This document shows, one piece after another, positions 17,866 to 28,349 of a stretch of DNA of 64,000 nt. Source of the DNA: Sphingopyxis sp. PAMC25046. GTDB taxonomy: Bacteria > Pseudomonadota > Alphaproteobacteria > Sphingomonadales > Sphingomonadaceae. The notes under the pieces are model-generated. The model had not been told where the DNA came from, ran no database searches, and worked only from the letters and a program-made list of their open reading frames with translations. The position numbers were made by a program, and so were the translations under genes. Position 1 is the stretch's first letter, and each line of letters opens with the position of its first letter. The stretch is from positions 1,798,001 to 1,862,000 of the forward strand of contig NZ_CP039250.1 of assembly GCF_004795895.1 (NCBI RefSeq). The letters run 5' to 3'.

Positions 17866-19206
17866 TCAGTCAATCGTGCTCGCCAGTTCGCGGTTGAGCC
17901 ACAGCGCGACGAGCGTACCGATCGCGCCCGACAGCAGGTAGCCGCCCGCCGCGATCAGCCCGAACTGGCTCGACAGCCAGAGCGCGACCATCGGCGCGAA
18001 ACCGGCGCCGAACAGCCAGGCGAGATCGGAGGTGAAAGCCGATCCGGTATAGCGGTGGCGCGGTTGGAAATTCGACGAGAGCGCGCCCGACGACTGGCCG
18101 AACGACAGGCCGAGAAGCGCGAAGCCGAGGATCATGAACGCCGCTTCGCCGAATTCGCCCGCGTCGAGCAGTTGCGGGGCGAAGCCGCTGAACGCCGCGA
18201 TGGCGGCGGCGGTGACGGCAAGAAGCGTGCGGCGGCCGACGCGGTCGGCGAGGATGCCTGACGCGACGATCGATCCGATGCCGACGACCGCGGCGATCGC
18301 TTCGATTACCAGGAAGCGCACCGGGCTTTCGTCGGTGAACAGGAAGACCCACGACAGCGGGTAGACGGTGACCATGTGGAACATCGCGAAGCTGGCGAGC
18401 GGCGCGAAGGTGCCGATGACGATCGTCTTCCATTCCGACCGCAGCGTTTCGAGCAGGGGCGCGGGTTCGAGCGCGCGATTTTCGAACAGCTCGGCATATT
18501 CGGGGGTTACGACGATGCGCAGCCGCGCGAACAGCGCGACGACGTTGATCGCGAAGGCGACGAAGAAGGGATAGCGCCAGCCCCACGCCAGGAAATCCTC
18601 GGCCGGAAGCGCGGCGATCAGGAACATGAAGAGCAGGCTGGCGACGATGAGGCCGAGCGGCGCGCCGAGCTGCGGGATCATCGCATACCAGCCGCGGCGG
18701 TTTTCGGGGGCGTTGATCGCGAGCAGCGAGGCGAGGCCGTCCCACGATCCGCCGAGCGCGACGCCCTGGCCCATGCGGAACAGCGCGAGCAGCAGCGCGG
18801 CGCCGATGCCGATCGATTCATATCCGGGCAGGAAGGCGATGGCGGCGGTCGATCCGCCGAGCAGGAAGAGCGCGATGGTGAGCTTGGCGCCGCGGCCATA
18901 GGCGCGGTCGATCGCGGTGAAGATGATCGTGCCGACGGGGCGCGAAACGAAGGCGAGGGCGAAGATCGCGAACGACCAGAGCGTGCCCGTCAGCGGGTCG
19001 AGATGCGGGAAGACGAGCTTCGGGAACACCAGCACCGACGCGATCGCATAGACGAAGAAGTCGAAGAACTCCGACGTCCGCCCGATGATAACGCCGATCG
19101 CGATCTCGGCGGGATCGATACGGTGGCTGCCGCCGTCTTTGTCGGCGCCGTGGAGGGCGCGGGCGTCGCGTTCGGCCTCGGTGGTGGGGACGGTATCGGC
19201 AGCCAT
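17866..19206 (-). CDS. MFS transporter, metabolite:H+ symporter type
   Basis: A 446-residue inner-membrane protein with about twelve hydrophobic segments. AIGVIIGRTSEFFDFFVYAI-type first helix and the loop RPVGTIIFTAIDRAYGRG are features of the metabolite:H+ symporter family, which imports dicarboxylates, tricarboxylates or osmolytes. Residue 30 onwards fits the family; the first 30 residues are polar. It starts a minus-strand series with the LysR and acyl-CoA dehydrogenase genes and is divergent from the cyo operon, so one region of 169 bp serves both directions. Confidence 0.85.
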   Translation of the reverse strand: MAADTVPTTEAERDARALHGADKDGGSHRIDPAEIAIGVIIGRTSEFFDFFVYAIASVLVFPKLVFPHLDPLTGTLWSFAIFALAFVSRPVGTIIFTAIDRAYGRGAKLTIALFLLGGSTAAIAFLPGYESIGIGAALLLALFRMGQGVALGGSWDGLASLLAINAPENRRGWYAMIPQLGAPLGLIVASLLFMFLIAALPAEDFLAWGWRYPFFVAFAINVVALFARLRIVVTPEYAELFENRALEPAPLLETLRSEWKTIVIGTFAPLASFAMFHMVTVYPLSWVFLFTDESPVRFLVIEAIAAVVGIGSIVASGILADRVGRRTLLAVTAAAIAAFSGFAPQLLDAGEFGEAAFMILGFALLGLSFGQSSGALSSNFQPRHRYTGSAFTSDLAWLFGAGFAPMVALWLSSQFGLIAAGGYLLSGAIGTLVALWLNRELASTID

Positions 19207-19325
19207 GGTAACAATCCTTGAGCTGGCGCCGTCGCTTGCGCAAGATGCGGCGGCACGAGTCGGTCATAGGGCAAAATCGCCCGGAATGAAAATGCCCCTG
19301 CGCGATGATGAGCGGTCGCGGGATT

Positions 19326-19338
19326 GGACAAAATGTCC
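19326..19338. promoter_or_regulatory. Palindrome upstream of cyoA
   Basis: GGACA-AAA-TGTCC, a perfect 5-bp inverted repeat, 38 bp before the cyoA ATG in the divergent MFS/cyo region. Possible regulator site; the regulator cannot be named from the sequence. Confidence 0.35.
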
Positions 19339-19375
19339 TATGTGCAGTGCAACAAAGGAGGCCTAGGCGCGCATC

Positions 19376-20554
19376 ATGCCAAGCAATCTCCCCCGTTTTC
19401 CCGCCCGATTGCGGCTCGTGCCGCTGCTCGCCGCGCTGCCTCTTCTGTCGGGCTGCGGACTGATCGTGCTCGATCCCGCCGGCGACGTCGCGCGCCAGCA
19501 GGGCGATCTGATCGTCCTGTCGACGGTGCTGATGCTGGTCATCATCGTGCCGGTGATGGCGCTGACGATCTTCTTCGCGTGGAAATATCGCGCGTCGAAC
19601 AAGGAGGCGACCTACAAGCCCGACTGGGACCATTCGACCCAGCTCGAACTCGTTATCTGGTCGGCGCCGCTCTTGATCATCATCTGCCTGGGCGCAGTGA
19701 CGTGGGTCGCAACGCATTTGCTCGACCCCTATCGTCCGCTCGCACGCACGGCGCCGGGGCAGCCGGTGGCGGCCGAGGTGAAGCCGCTCGACGTGCAGGT
19801 CGTCGCGCTCGACTGGAAATGGCTATTCATCTACCCCGAACAGGGCGTCGCGACGGTGAACGAGCTGGCCTTGCCGGTGAACCGGCCGGTGCGGTTCCGC
19901 ATTTCCTCTTCGTCGGTGATGAACAGCTTTTACGTGCCCGCGCTCGCGGGGCAGATTTACGCGATGCCGGGCATGGAAACCAAGCTGCACGGCGTCTTCG
20001 ACAAGACCGGCGAATATGAAGGCTTTTCGGCCAATTATTCGGGCTGGGGCTTTTCGAACATGCGCTTCGCGGTGAAGAGCCTGCCCGCGGGCGAGTTCGA
20101 AAAATGGGTCGCGGCGACGAAGGCTTCGGCCGAAGGCGATCTCAGCCGCAATATCTATCTGGAACTCGAAAAGCCGACGCACAAGGAGCCCGTCCGCCGC
20201 TTTGCCGCGAGCGATCCGCAGCTGTTCGACGCGGTCGTCAACATGTGCGTCGAGCCCGGCAAGATGTGCATGCACGACATGATGTCGGTCGACGCCGCGG
20301 GCGGCGCCGGGATCGCGGGCATCGGCAATGTCCGGCAGGTGACATATGACAAGTTCGCCGCGCGCGGCACCGTCGACGTCGCGCGCTGGAGCATGCGCTA
20401 TGTCGCGGCCTATTGCAGCGCGCCGGTGATGTCGAACGACCGCCCCGACGCGAAGCCGGTGGCGCCGGACATGCTGAAAGGGGAGGGGCTGCCCGTCCCG
20501 GCCAAGCCCGAACGCACCGCGCTGAACGCGCCCGCCGCCCGCCCGATGTCCTGA
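19376..20554 (+). CDS. cyoA: Cytochrome bo3 ubiquinol oxidase subunit II
   Basis: Subunit II of the quinol oxidase. Signal sequence with lipobox LSGC near residue 24, then two membrane helices ([20 protein letters not shown] and [19 protein letters not shown]) and a periplasmic cupredoxin-like domain lacking the CuA ligands, as expected for a quinol rather than cytochrome c oxidase. It has the long C-terminal region of CyoA. The ATG at 19376 lies unusually far (about 14 bases) from a strong AGGAGG, so the start could be slightly different. First gene of the cyoABCD operon. Confidence 0.92.
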   Translation: MPSNLPRFPARLRLVPLLAALPLLSGCGLIVLDPAGDVARQQGDLIVLSTVLMLVIIVPVMALTIFFAWKYRASNKEATYKPDWDHSTQLELVIWSAPLLIIICLGAVTWVATHLLDPYRPLARTAPGQPVAAEVKPLDVQVVALDWKWLFIYPEQGVATVNELALPVNRPVRFRISSSSVMNSFYVPALAGQIYAMPGMETKLHGVFDKTGEYEGFSANYSGWGFSNMRFAVKSLPAGEFEKWVAATKASAEGDLSRNIYLELEKPTHKEPVRRFAASDPQLFDAVVNMCVEPGKMCMHDMMSVDAAGGAGIAGIGNVRQVTYDKFAARGTVDVARWSMRYVAAYCSAPVMSNDRPDAKPVAPDMLKGEGLPVPAKPERTALNAPAARPMS

Positions 20555-20573
20555 ACCGAAGCCCGAGATCAAC

Positions 20574-22583
20574 ATGACCATCCCGCATCCCGCACCCGAA
20601 ACCGGTCCGATCCTCGGCAAGCTGTCGCTCGAGGCGCTGCCGCTCCACGAACCGATCCTCGTCGTCACTTTCATCGGCGTCGTTCTCGGCGGCATCGCGG
20701 TGCTCGGCCTGATCACCAAATTCCGCCTCTGGGGTTATTTGTGGAAGGAATGGTTCACGACCGTCGACCACAAGCGCATCGGGATCATGTACATGATCCT
20801 CGGCCTCATCATGTTCCTGCGCGGCTTTGCCGACGCGATCATGATGCGGCTGCAGCAGGCGATGGCGTTCGGCGGGTCCGAAGGCTATCTGACCCCGCAT
20901 CATTACGACCAGGTGTTCACCGCGCACGGCGTGATCATGATCTTTTTCGTCGCGATGCCGTTCATTACCGGGATCATGAACTATATCGTCCCGCTTCAGA
21001 TCGGCGCGCGCGACGTCAGCTTCCCCTTCCTCAACAATTTCAGTTTCTGGATGACGACGTCGGGCGCGGTGCTGACGATGATCTCGCTGTTCGTCGGCGA
21101 ATATGCCCAGACCGGCTGGCTGGCCTATCCGCCGTTGTCGGGAATCGCTTACAGCCCGAATGTCGGCGTCGACTATTATATCTGGGGCTTACAGATAGCC
21201 GGCGTCGGCACCACCCTGTCAGGCATCAACCTGATCGTCACGATCCTGAAGCTGCGCGCGCCGGGCATGGGGCTGATGAAGATGCCCGTCTTCACCTGGA
21301 CTTCGCTCTGCTCGAACATCCTGATCGTCGCTTCCTTCCCGATCCTGACCGCGACGCTCGTCCTGCTCAGCCTCGACCGCTATGTCGGGACCAACTTCTT
21401 CACCAACGATCTCGGCGGATCGCCGATGATGTATGTGAACCTGATCTGGATCTGGGGGCATCCCGAGGTCTATATTCTCGTGCTGCCATTGTTCGGCGTC
21501 TTCTCCGAAGTCACCTCGACCTTCTCGGGCAAAAGGCTCTTCGGCTATACCTCGATGGTCTATGCGACGGTATGTATCACCATCCTGTCGTACATCGTGT
21601 GGCTGCATCATTTCTTCACCATGGGATCGGGCGCGAGCGTCAACAGCTTCTTCGGCATCACGACGATGGTGATCTCGATCCCGACCGGGGCGAAGCTCTT
21701 CAACTGGCTGTTCACCATGTATCGCGGCCGCATCCGCTTCGAACTGCCGATGATGTGGACGATCGCCTTCATGCTGACCTTCGTCATCGGCGGCATGACC
21801 GGGGTGCTGCTGGCGGTGCCGCCCGCCGACTTCGTGCTGCACAACTCGCTGTTCCTGATCGCGCATTTCCATAATGTCATCATCGGCGGCGTGTTGTTCG
21901 GCCTGTTCGCGGCGATCAACTATTGGTGGCCCAAGGCGTTCGGCTTCAAGCTCGACGTCTTCTGGGGCAAGGTCAGCTTCTGGTGCTGGGTCGTCGGCTT
22001 CTGGGTCGCCTTCACGCCGCTCTATATCCTCGGCTTGATGGGCGTGACGCGGCGTATGCGCGTGTTCGACGACCCAAGCCTCCAGATATGGTTCGTGATC
22101 GCGGGCGTCGGCGCGGCGATCATCGCGGCGGGCATCGGCGCGATGCTGGTGCAGTTCGCAGTGAGCATCTGGCGCCGCAAGGAGCTGGCCGAGGAAAGCG
22201 GCGATCCGTGGGACGGCCGCACGCTCGAATGGGCGACCAGCTCGCCGCCGCCGGATTACAACTTTGCCTTCACGCCGGTGATCCACGACCTCGACGCCTG
22301 GTACGACATGAAGAAGCGCGGGCATCGGCGTCCGGTCGATGGCTATCGCGATATCCACATGCCGTCGAACACCGGCGCGGGAATGATCCTGTCGGGCATC
22401 TGCCTGGTGATGGGTTTCGCGCTCGTCTGGCACATCTGGTGGCTCGTCGCGGCGAGTTTCGTCGCGGTGGTGACCGGCGCGATCATCCACACCTTCAACT
22501 ACAAGCGCGATTTCGACATTCCGGCGGCGACGGTCACCGCGGTCGAGGAAGCGCGGACCCGCCAGCTGGCGGCCGGAGCCTGA
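20574..22583 (+). CDS. cyoB: Cytochrome bo3 ubiquinol oxidase subunit I
   Basis: The catalytic subunit, 669 residues with about 14-15 membrane helices, which reduces oxygen to water and pumps protons. Haem and copper ligands are seen in [20 protein letters not shown] (the His-Tyr pair), WLHHFF (two CuB His) and [12 protein letters not shown] (haem His). [10 protein letters not shown] marks the conserved first domain. It follows cyoA by 19 bp and precedes cyoC by four, a tight operon. Confidence 0.96.
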   Translation: MTIPHPAPETGPILGKLSLEALPLHEPILVVTFIGVVLGGIAVLGLITKFRLWGYLWKEWFTTVDHKRIGIMYMILGLIMFLRGFADAIMMRLQQAMAFGGSEGYLTPHHYDQVFTAHGVIMIFFVAMPFITGIMNYIVPLQIGARDVSFPFLNNFSFWMTTSGAVLTMISLFVGEYAQTGWLAYPPLSGIAYSPNVGVDYYIWGLQIAGVGTTLSGINLIVTILKLRAPGMGLMKMPVFTWTSLCSNILIVASFPILTATLVLLSLDRYVGTNFFTNDLGGSPMMYVNLIWIWGHPEVYILVLPLFGVFSEVTSTFSGKRLFGYTSMVYATVCITILSYIVWLHHFFTMGSGASVNSFFGITTMVISIPTGAKLFNWLFTMYRGRIRFELPMMWTIAFMLTFVIGGMTGVLLAVPPADFVLHNSLFLIAHFHNVIIGGVLFGLFAAINYWWPKAFGFKLDVFWGKVSFWCWVVGFWVAFTPLYILGLMGVTRRMRVFDDPSLQIWFVIAGVGAAIIAAGIGAMLVQFAVSIWRRKELAEESGDPWDGRTLEWATSSPPPDYNFAFTPVIHDLDAWYDMKKRGHRRPVDGYRDIHMPSNTGAGMILSGICLVMGFALVWHIWWLVAASFVAVVTGAIIHTFNYKRDFDIPAATVTAVEEARTRQLAAGA

Positions 22584-22587
22584 TCCG

Positions 22588-23214
22588 ATGAGTGCCAAGA
22601 CCATGACTGCCAACGAGCCCGTCCAGTTCTACGAGCTCGACGAGCATGCGCATCCCGAGGGGCACAGCACGATGCTGGGCTTCTGGATCTATCTGATGAG
22701 CGACTGCCTCATCTTCGCGATCCTGTTCGCCTGCTATGCGGTGCTCGGCGGCAGCTATGCCGCGGGACCGGCACCGAAGGATTTGTTCGACCTGAAGCTG
22801 ATCGCGCTCAACACCGCGATGCTGCTCTTCTCGTCGATCACCTATGGCTTTGCGGTGCTGCAGATGCAGCAGGGCAAGGTGAGGGGCGTCCAGCTCTGGC
22901 TCGCGATCACCGGCCTGTTCGGGCTCGCGTTCCTCGGGATCGAACTTTACGAATTCCACCATCTGATCGAGATCGGTGCGGGCCCGCAGCGCAGCGCCTT
23001 CCTGTCGAGCTTCTTCACCCTCGTCGGCACGCACGGGCTGCACGTTACCTTCGGCATTATCTGGCTGGTGACGCTCATGGTCCAGCTGTCGAAGCACGGG
23101 CTGATCGCCGCGAACAAGCGCCGCGTGATGTGCCTTTCGATGTTCTGGCACTTCCTCGACGTCGTGTGGATCGGCGTCTTCACCTTTGTCTATCTGATGG
23201 GAGTGCTGCGGTGA
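22588..23214 (+). CDS. cyoC: Cytochrome bo3 ubiquinol oxidase subunit III
   Basis: A 208-residue membrane protein with five hydrophobic helices, starting with [20 protein letters not shown], the subunit III signature. [16 protein letters not shown] and [18 protein letters not shown] are the conserved last helices. It stabilises subunit I. Its stop overlaps the GTG start of cyoD (GTGA), indicating coupled translation. Confidence 0.95.
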   Translation: MSAKTMTANEPVQFYELDEHAHPEGHSTMLGFWIYLMSDCLIFAILFACYAVLGGSYAAGPAPKDLFDLKLIALNTAMLLFSSITYGFAVLQMQQGKVRGVQLWLAITGLFGLAFLGIELYEFHHLIEIGAGPQRSAFLSSFFTLVGTHGLHVTFGIIWLVTLMVQLSKHGLIAANKRRVMCLSMFWHFLDVVWIGVFTFVYLMGVLR

Positions 23215-23603
23215 GCCCCAATCCTAGCCAAACCGGCACCCACCATACCGCCGACGGCCATCACGAGATCGAGATGCCGCACGCGTCGATGCGCGACTAT
23301 GTCATCGGTTTCCTGCTGTCGGTGATTCTGACCGCCGTCCCCTTCTGGCTGGTGATCACGATGCCGCTGAGCCCCGGCGCGACCGGCGCGATCATCATGG
23401 GCTTCGCGGTGGTGCAGATCGTCGTCCACATGATCTTCTTCCTCCACATGACGCCGAAGGCCGAGGGCGGCTGGTCGTTGACCTCGCTCGTCTTCACGAT
23501 CATTGTCGTCGTCATCATGCTGGCGGGCTCCCTGTGGGTGATGCACCATCTCAACACCAATATGATGCCGATGCCGCACGAACCGACGAGTCAGGTGCTT
23601 TGA
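23211..23603 (+). CDS. cyoD: Cytochrome bo3 ubiquinol oxidase subunit IV
   Basis: A 130-residue protein with three membrane helices; [17 protein letters not shown] begins the first and [14 protein letters not shown] the second, as in CyoD. It assists CuB assembly in subunit I. GTG at 23211 is preferred because it overlaps the cyoC stop by four bases, and the longer upstream frame runs inside cyoC. No cyoE (haem O synthase) follows; a SURF1 gene does. Confidence 0.9.
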   Translation: MSPNPSQTGTHHTADGHHEIEMPHASMRDYVIGFLLSVILTAVPFWLVITMPLSPGATGAIIMGFAVVQIVVHMIFFLHMTPKAEGGWSLTSLVFTIIVVVIMLAGSLWVMHHLNTNMMPMPHEPTSQVL

Positions 23604-24301
23604 CACGCACCCGCCGCGCGGCCTTTGCCGCGGCGGCGCTGATCGCGGCGATCGGCCTCGCAGCGCTGGGCGTCTGGCAGGTCGAACGGCGCGCGTGGAA
23701 GCACGAGCTTATCGCGGCGGTCAACGCGCGCATTCATGCCGAGCCGGTCGCGGCCCCGGAGCCCGGCCAGTGGGACGCGGTCAATGCGAAGGATGATGCA
23801 TATCGCCGCGTCACCGCATCGGGGAGGTTCCGTCACGATCGCGAGACGTTAGTGCAGGCGGTGACCGGGCGCGGTGCGGGATATTGGGTGCTCACCCCGC
23901 TCGAAACGCCGGATTTTACGCTGCTGATCAATCGCGGCTTCGTTCCCCAGGATCGGCGTGATGCGAGGACGCGGGCGGTGGGCCAGGTCGCGGGCCGGGT
24001 GACGGTGACCGGCCTCCTGCGCGTGACCGAGCCCGGCGGTGCCTTCCTCCGGTCGAACGATCCGGCGGCTGACCGCTGGTTTTCGCGCGACGTGGCGGGA
24101 ATAGCGAAGGCGAGGGGACTCGGCAGGACCGCGCCCTATTTCGTCGATGCCGACGCCGCGCCGAACCCCGGCGGCTACCCGGTCGGCGGGCTGACTGTCG
24201 TGCGTTTTCGCGACCATCACATGGTCTATGCACTGACCTGGTTCGCGCTCGCTGCGCTCAGCCTCTTTTTTGCGTGGCGACTGTGGCATACTCGCGAATG
24301 A
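23600..24301 (+). CDS. SURF1 family oxidase assembly protein
   Basis: SURF1-like proteins help insert haem into haem-copper oxidases. This one has about 233 residues, with an N-terminal helix ending in LAALGVWQVERRAWKHELI, the W-Q-x-x-R motif of the family, the periplasmic motif LLINRGFVP, and a C-terminal membrane helix. Best start is TTG at 23600, which overlaps the cyoD stop (TTGA); no in-frame ATG is closer. Its own stop overlaps the next gene's ATG (ATGA), so the oxidase and sensor genes are physically chained. Confidence 0.85.
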   Translation: MTRTRRAAFAAAALIAAIGLAALGVWQVERRAWKHELIAAVNARIHAEPVAAPEPGQWDAVNAKDDAYRRVTASGRFRHDRETLVQAVTGRGAGYWVLTPLETPDFTLLINRGFVPQDRRDARTRAVGQVAGRVTVTGLLRVTEPGGAFLRSNDPAADRWFSRDVAGIAKARGLGRTAPYFVDADAAPNPGGYPVGGLTVVRFRDHHMVYALTWFALAALSLFFAWRLWHTRE

Positions 24302-25609
24302 TGACCGACCCGACGATCCTGCCCGCGGCGCCCGCGAGAGTTCCTGCGGGCCGCCGCAACATGACGCTGCTGATCCAGTTGCGCTGGCTCGCGGTCGGGG
24401 GGCAGCTCGCGACGATCGGGATCGTCAGCGGGCCGATGGGAATTTCGCTGCCGCGCGCGCCCTTGCTCGCGGCGATCCTCGTGCTGATCGCGATCAACTT
24501 TGCGAGCGCCGCCTTGCTGCGTCGCGGCCGCGGCGTGACCAATGCCGAACTCACCGCGGCGCTGCTGTTCGATGTCGCGGCGCTCGGCTGGCAGCTTCAC
24601 CATAGCGGCGGGCTCGCCAATCCCTTCGCCTCGCTCTTCCTGCTCCAGATCGTGATCGGCGCGATCCTGCTCACGCCGCGCTCGTCGTGGGCGATCGTTG
24701 TCGCGGCATTGGTAGCGCTTGCGGCGCTGCGTGTCGATCCGACCCCGCTCGTCCTGCCGCCCGCCTATGCGGACGATCCGATGGGCCTTTATCTGCAGGG
24801 CAGCTTCGTCTGCTTCCTGCTGATCGCCGTGCTGCTCGTCGCCTTCGTCACGCGGATCAGCCGCAATCTGCGCGACAGCGACGCCGCGCTCGCCGCCAGT
24901 CGCCAGCGCGCGGCCGAGGAGGATCATATCGTGCGCATGGGGCTGCTCGCGTCGGGCGCGGCGCACGAACTCGGCACGCCGCTGTCGACCTTTGTCGGTG
25001 CTGATCGGCGACTGGCAGGCGGCGCCGCGACTGAAGGACGACCGCGAGCTTCAGGAAGACCTCACCGACATGGATGCGGCGGTGCAACGCTGCAAGACGA
25101 TCGTCAGCGGCATCCTGATGTCGGCGGGCGAGGCGCGCGGCGAAGCGCCGCGGCTCACCACGATCCGCGCGGCGTTCAACGAAATCGTCGCGCACACGCG
25201 TGCGGTGCGCCGTCCGGATACGGTCGAATTCAACGACCGCTTCGGCGCCGACGTCGCGATCGTATCGGACCCGGCGCTGCGGCAGGTGATCGGCAACGTT
25301 CTCGACAATGCGGCCGAGGTGTCGCCCGACTGGACAAGCTTCACGACGTCGCGCGACGGCGACATGCTGGTGATCGAGATCGCCGATCGGGGGCCGGGCT
25401 TCAGCCCCGAGATGCTCGAGAATTTCGGCCAGCCCTATCGATCGACCAAGGGGCGGCCCGGCGGCGGGCTGGGGTTGTTCCTGCTCGTCAATGTGCTGCG
25501 CAAGCTCGGCGGCGGCGCCAGCGTCGCCAATCGTGATGCGGGCGGGGCGCTGGTGCGGATATTCCTGCCGATTTCGGCGCTCGCCCCGCCCGGTGGAGAC
25601 AAGGCATGA
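24298..25609 (+). pseudogene. regB: RegB/PrrB/ActS-type redox sensor kinase, frameshifted
   Basis: Membrane-bound redox sensor kinase, broken by a probable one-base insertion. Frame 1 from ATG 24298 encodes six membrane helices, the quinone-site motif GGLANPF and the H-box AHELGTPLST. At 24991-24994 the sequence reads acc ttt g tcg; removing one T gives acc ttg tcg and restores T-L-S-V-L-I-G-D-W in frame 2. Frame 2 continues with QRCKTIV (position of the redox Cys of RegB), NVLDNAAE, DRGPGF and GGGLGLFL to 25609. Every other part is intact, so this is either a recent mutation or a sequencing error. The frame-1 product would lack the ATPase domain. Confidence 0.85.
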
Positions 25610-26151
25610 CCCACGCCCCAGGCGACCCGCGCCAATTGCTGATCGTCGAGGACGACGACGCCTTCGCCCGCACGCTGAAACGCTCGTTCGAGCGGCGCGG
25701 CTATGTGGTAGAGGCCGCACACAGCCCCGAGGAGATGGACGCGCTGCTCGCGACGTTCCGGCCGGGCTATGCGGTGGTCGACCTCAAGCTCGGCGGCGCG
25801 TCGGGGCTCGCGTGCGTGCAGACGCTGCGCGCGTTCGATCCGGCGATGCGGATCGTCGTGCTCACCGGCTTTGCGAGCATCGCGACCGCGGTCGAGGCGA
25901 TCAAGCTCGGCGCCTCCTATTATCTCGCCAAGCCGTCGAACACCGACGATATCGAGGCGGCGTTCGAGCGGTCGGAGGGCAATGCCGAAACGCCGCTCGA
26001 TGCGCGCCCCTCTTCGATCAAGACCGTCGAATGGGAACATATCCATCAAGTGTTGGTCGAAACGGGGTTCAATATCTCGGAGACCGCGCGCCGGCTGGGG
26101 ATGCACCGGCGCACCTTGGCGCGAAAGCTGGAGAAAAGGCAGATCCGCTGA
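25606..26151 (+). CDS. regA: RegA/PrrA/ActR-type response regulator
   Basis: A 181-residue regulator. Receiver domain with acidic pair VEDDD, phospho-Asp in AVVDLKLGGASGL, Thr in VVLTGFAS and Lys in YLAKPSN. After a Pro-rich linker comes the Fis-type helix-turn-helix FNISETARRLGMHRRTLARKL, almost diagnostic of RegA/ActR, which control respiratory and redox genes. ATG at 25606 overlaps the kinase stop by four bases. Location directly after cyo and SURF1 genes suggests that the oxidase is among its targets, which is inference. Confidence 0.93.
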   Translation: MTHAPGDPRQLLIVEDDDAFARTLKRSFERRGYVVEAAHSPEEMDALLATFRPGYAVVDLKLGGASGLACVQTLRAFDPAMRIVVLTGFASIATAVEAIKLGASYYLAKPSNTDDIEAAFERSEGNAETPLDARPSSIKTVEWEHIHQVLVETGFNISETARRLGMHRRTLARKLEKRQIR

Positions 26152-26161
26152 TCGACAGGGC

Positions 26162-28276
26162 CTATTTCTTCTCCACCAGTTCACGCTGCAGGAAGCCGTG
26201 GAGCATCGCGGCGCGCACCGCGTCTTCGGCGTGGTCGGCGCCGACCGAATGGCCGCCCTCGATATATTCGTGATAATAGACGCGGTTGCCGTTCTCCATC
26301 AGCCGCGCGGCAAATTTGCGCGCGTGGCCGGGGTGGACGCGGTCGTCTTTGGTCGACAGGTAGAGGAAGATCGGCGGATAAGTCACGCCCTTGCGGATGT
26401 TGTGATAGGGCGAATATTTCGACAGGAAGGCCCAATCGCCGGGCAAGTCGGGATCGCCATATTCGGCGACCCACGATGCGCCCGCGAGCATTTTGTCGTA
26501 CCGCCACATGTCCTTGATCGGCGAGCCCGAAATCACCGCGCCGTAAAGATCAGGGCGCTGCGTCATCGCCGCGCCGACGAGCACGCCGCCGTTCGAGCGG
26601 CCCGAGATCGCGATCTTGCCCTTGGCGCTGACCCCGGTCTTAACGAGGTCCTCGGCGACCGCGTGCAGGTCGTCGAAGCTGTTCTGGCGCTTTTCGCGCA
26701 GCGCCGCCTGGTGCCACGCGGGACCATATTCACCGCCGCCGCGGATATTGGCGAGGACATAGGCGTTGCCGTCCTCGACCCAGAACAGCCCGAGCGGGCC
26801 GGCGCGATACGGCTGACCGGTGAGATAGCCCGGCGTCTGCGCGGCGCGGAAGCCGCCATAGGCGTGAATCAGAGCGGGGACCGGCGCTTCGCTGTCCGAT
26901 TTCTTGCGGACGAGGAAATAGGGGATTTTGGTGCCGTCCTTCGACGTCGCGAACCGCTTTTCGACCAGCATGTCCTTCGCGTCGAAGGTCGCGGGCAGGC
27001 TTTGCACCGGCTTCGGCGCGCCGTCCTCGGCTACCGAATAGAGCGTCGGCGGCATCAGCATCGTCTCGGCGGTCGCGAGGACGATGTCGCGTTTGCCGAT
27101 CGTGCCGGCAATGCTCACGGTTGCCTTCTCGGCGATCGGAACCTCCTTCTGGCTCCATGTGCCGGTCGCGGGGTCGCGGCGCAGGGCGAAGAACTTGCCC
27201 TCGACATCGTCGAGCGCCTTGACCCACAGGATATTGTCGGTCGCGGCGACATTTTCGATCGCCTGCGCCTTCGTCGGGGTCATCGCGGTGACGATCGGCA
27301 CCTTGCGATCGGCCGACATGTCCGCGATCGAGAGCGAGACGAGCGAGCCAGCCGGGATATTCGCCCAATCCTGGTTGAGGAAGATGACGAGCTGTCCGTC
27401 GACGATGTCGCGGATGCTGGCGGTATCGGGGATGATCGTCGAAATATAGCGCGAAGCGTCGATGTTCGGCAGCAGATAGTTCGCGGTGTAGAAGGTCTTT
27501 CCACGGCTGATCATCGGCCAGCGCTTGTCGCCGTCGACAAGCGCGAAGACGTTCATCCCGACATCCTCATGCTCGCCCTCGGCCACGGTCGTCGCGGCCG
27601 ACAGCGGGGTGCCGCGGCTCCAGCGCTTGACGATACGCGGATAACCCGACGCGGTCATGCTGCCCTCGCCATAGTCGGTCGCAACGAGCAGGGTGTCGGC
27701 ATCCTCCCACGTCACGCTGCTCTTCGCCTGGGGCAGGGTGAAGCCGCCCTCGACAAAGCTTTTCGTCGTGCGGTCCCATTCACGGACGATGTCGGCGTCG
27801 GTGCCGCCGGGGCTGAGCGACACGAGGCAGCGCTTATAGTCGGGCGCGAGGCAGTCGGCGCCGTGCCAGACCCAGCTCTGCTTCTCGGCCTTGCCGAGCG
27901 CATCGACGTCGATCAGCGTCGTCCAGACGGGCTTGCCGGCCAGATAGGCGTCGAGCGGGCTCTGCCGCCACAGCCCGCGCGGATTGCTGGCGTCGCGCCA
28001 GAAATTGGTGATCATGTCGCCCATCACCTCGCCCGGCATGGCGATCTGGCGATCGTCGTCGAGGATGGCGCGCGCGCGCTTGCGATCGGCCTCGAAGCCG
28101 GGGCGCGTGACGATCAGCTTGTCGGTTGCCGCATTTTCCTTCTTGACCCAGTCCAGCGCCTTTGCGCCCTCGATATCCTCGAGCCAGAGGTACGGGTCGT
28201 CGTCCTGCGGCGCGGCAGCCGCGACGGCGGCGAAGGAACAGCTGAGAGCAAGCGCGGCGAAGCTGGCGCGGATCAT
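26162..28276 (-). CDS. S9 prolyl oligopeptidase, secreted
   Basis: A serine peptidase of family S9A, about 704 residues, cleaving short Pro-containing peptides. Signal peptide starts MIRASFAALALSCSF and ends about residue 22 (AAAAPQ). PYLWLEDIEGAKALDWV begins the propeller domain. Catalytic Ser is in SGRSNGGVL, Asp in STKDDRVHPGHA, His in EGGHSVGAD. The frame is open upstream of 28276 but only with Ser/Arg-rich sequence. It converges with regA, leaving only ten bases between them. Confidence 0.92.
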   Translation of the reverse strand: MIRASFAALALSCSFAAVAAAAPQDDDPYLWLEDIEGAKALDWVKKENAATDKLIVTRPGFEADRKRARAILDDDRQIAMPGEVMGDMITNFWRDASNPRGLWRQSPLDAYLAGKPVWTTLIDVDALGKAEKQSWVWHGADCLAPDYKRCLVSLSPGGTDADIVREWDRTTKSFVEGGFTLPQAKSSVTWEDADTLLVATDYGEGSMTASGYPRIVKRWSRGTPLSAATTVAEGEHEDVGMNVFALVDGDKRWPMISRGKTFYTANYLLPNIDASRYISTIIPDTASIRDIVDGQLVIFLNQDWANIPAGSLVSLSIADMSADRKVPIVTAMTPTKAQAIENVAATDNILWVKALDDVEGKFFALRRDPATGTWSQKEVPIAEKATVSIAGTIGKRDIVLATAETMLMPPTLYSVAEDGAPKPVQSLPATFDAKDMLVEKRFATSKDGTKIPYFLVRKKSDSEAPVPALIHAYGGFRAAQTPGYLTGQPYRAGPLGLFWVEDGNAYVLANIRGGGEYGPAWHQAALREKRQNSFDDLHAVAEDLVKTGVSAKGKIAISGRSNGGVLVGAAMTQRPDLYGAVISGSPIKDMWRYDKMLAGASWVAEYGDPDLPGDWAFLSKYSPYHNIRKGVTYPPIFLYLSTKDDRVHPGHARKFAARLMENGNRVYYHEYIEGGHSVGADHAEDAVRAAMLHGFLQRELVEKK

Positions 28277-28349
28277 TCGATGGTCTCCCCTGGGGTATGG
28301 TGGCGCTGTGCTAGCAGCATTACACACCCCGGGGGAAGACGGGGAAGGG

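Noticed and set aside
24985..25005. Programmed frameshift in regB
   Set aside because: The ttt g context lacks a slippery heptamer or a following pseudoknot, and RegB proteins are not known to use recoding.
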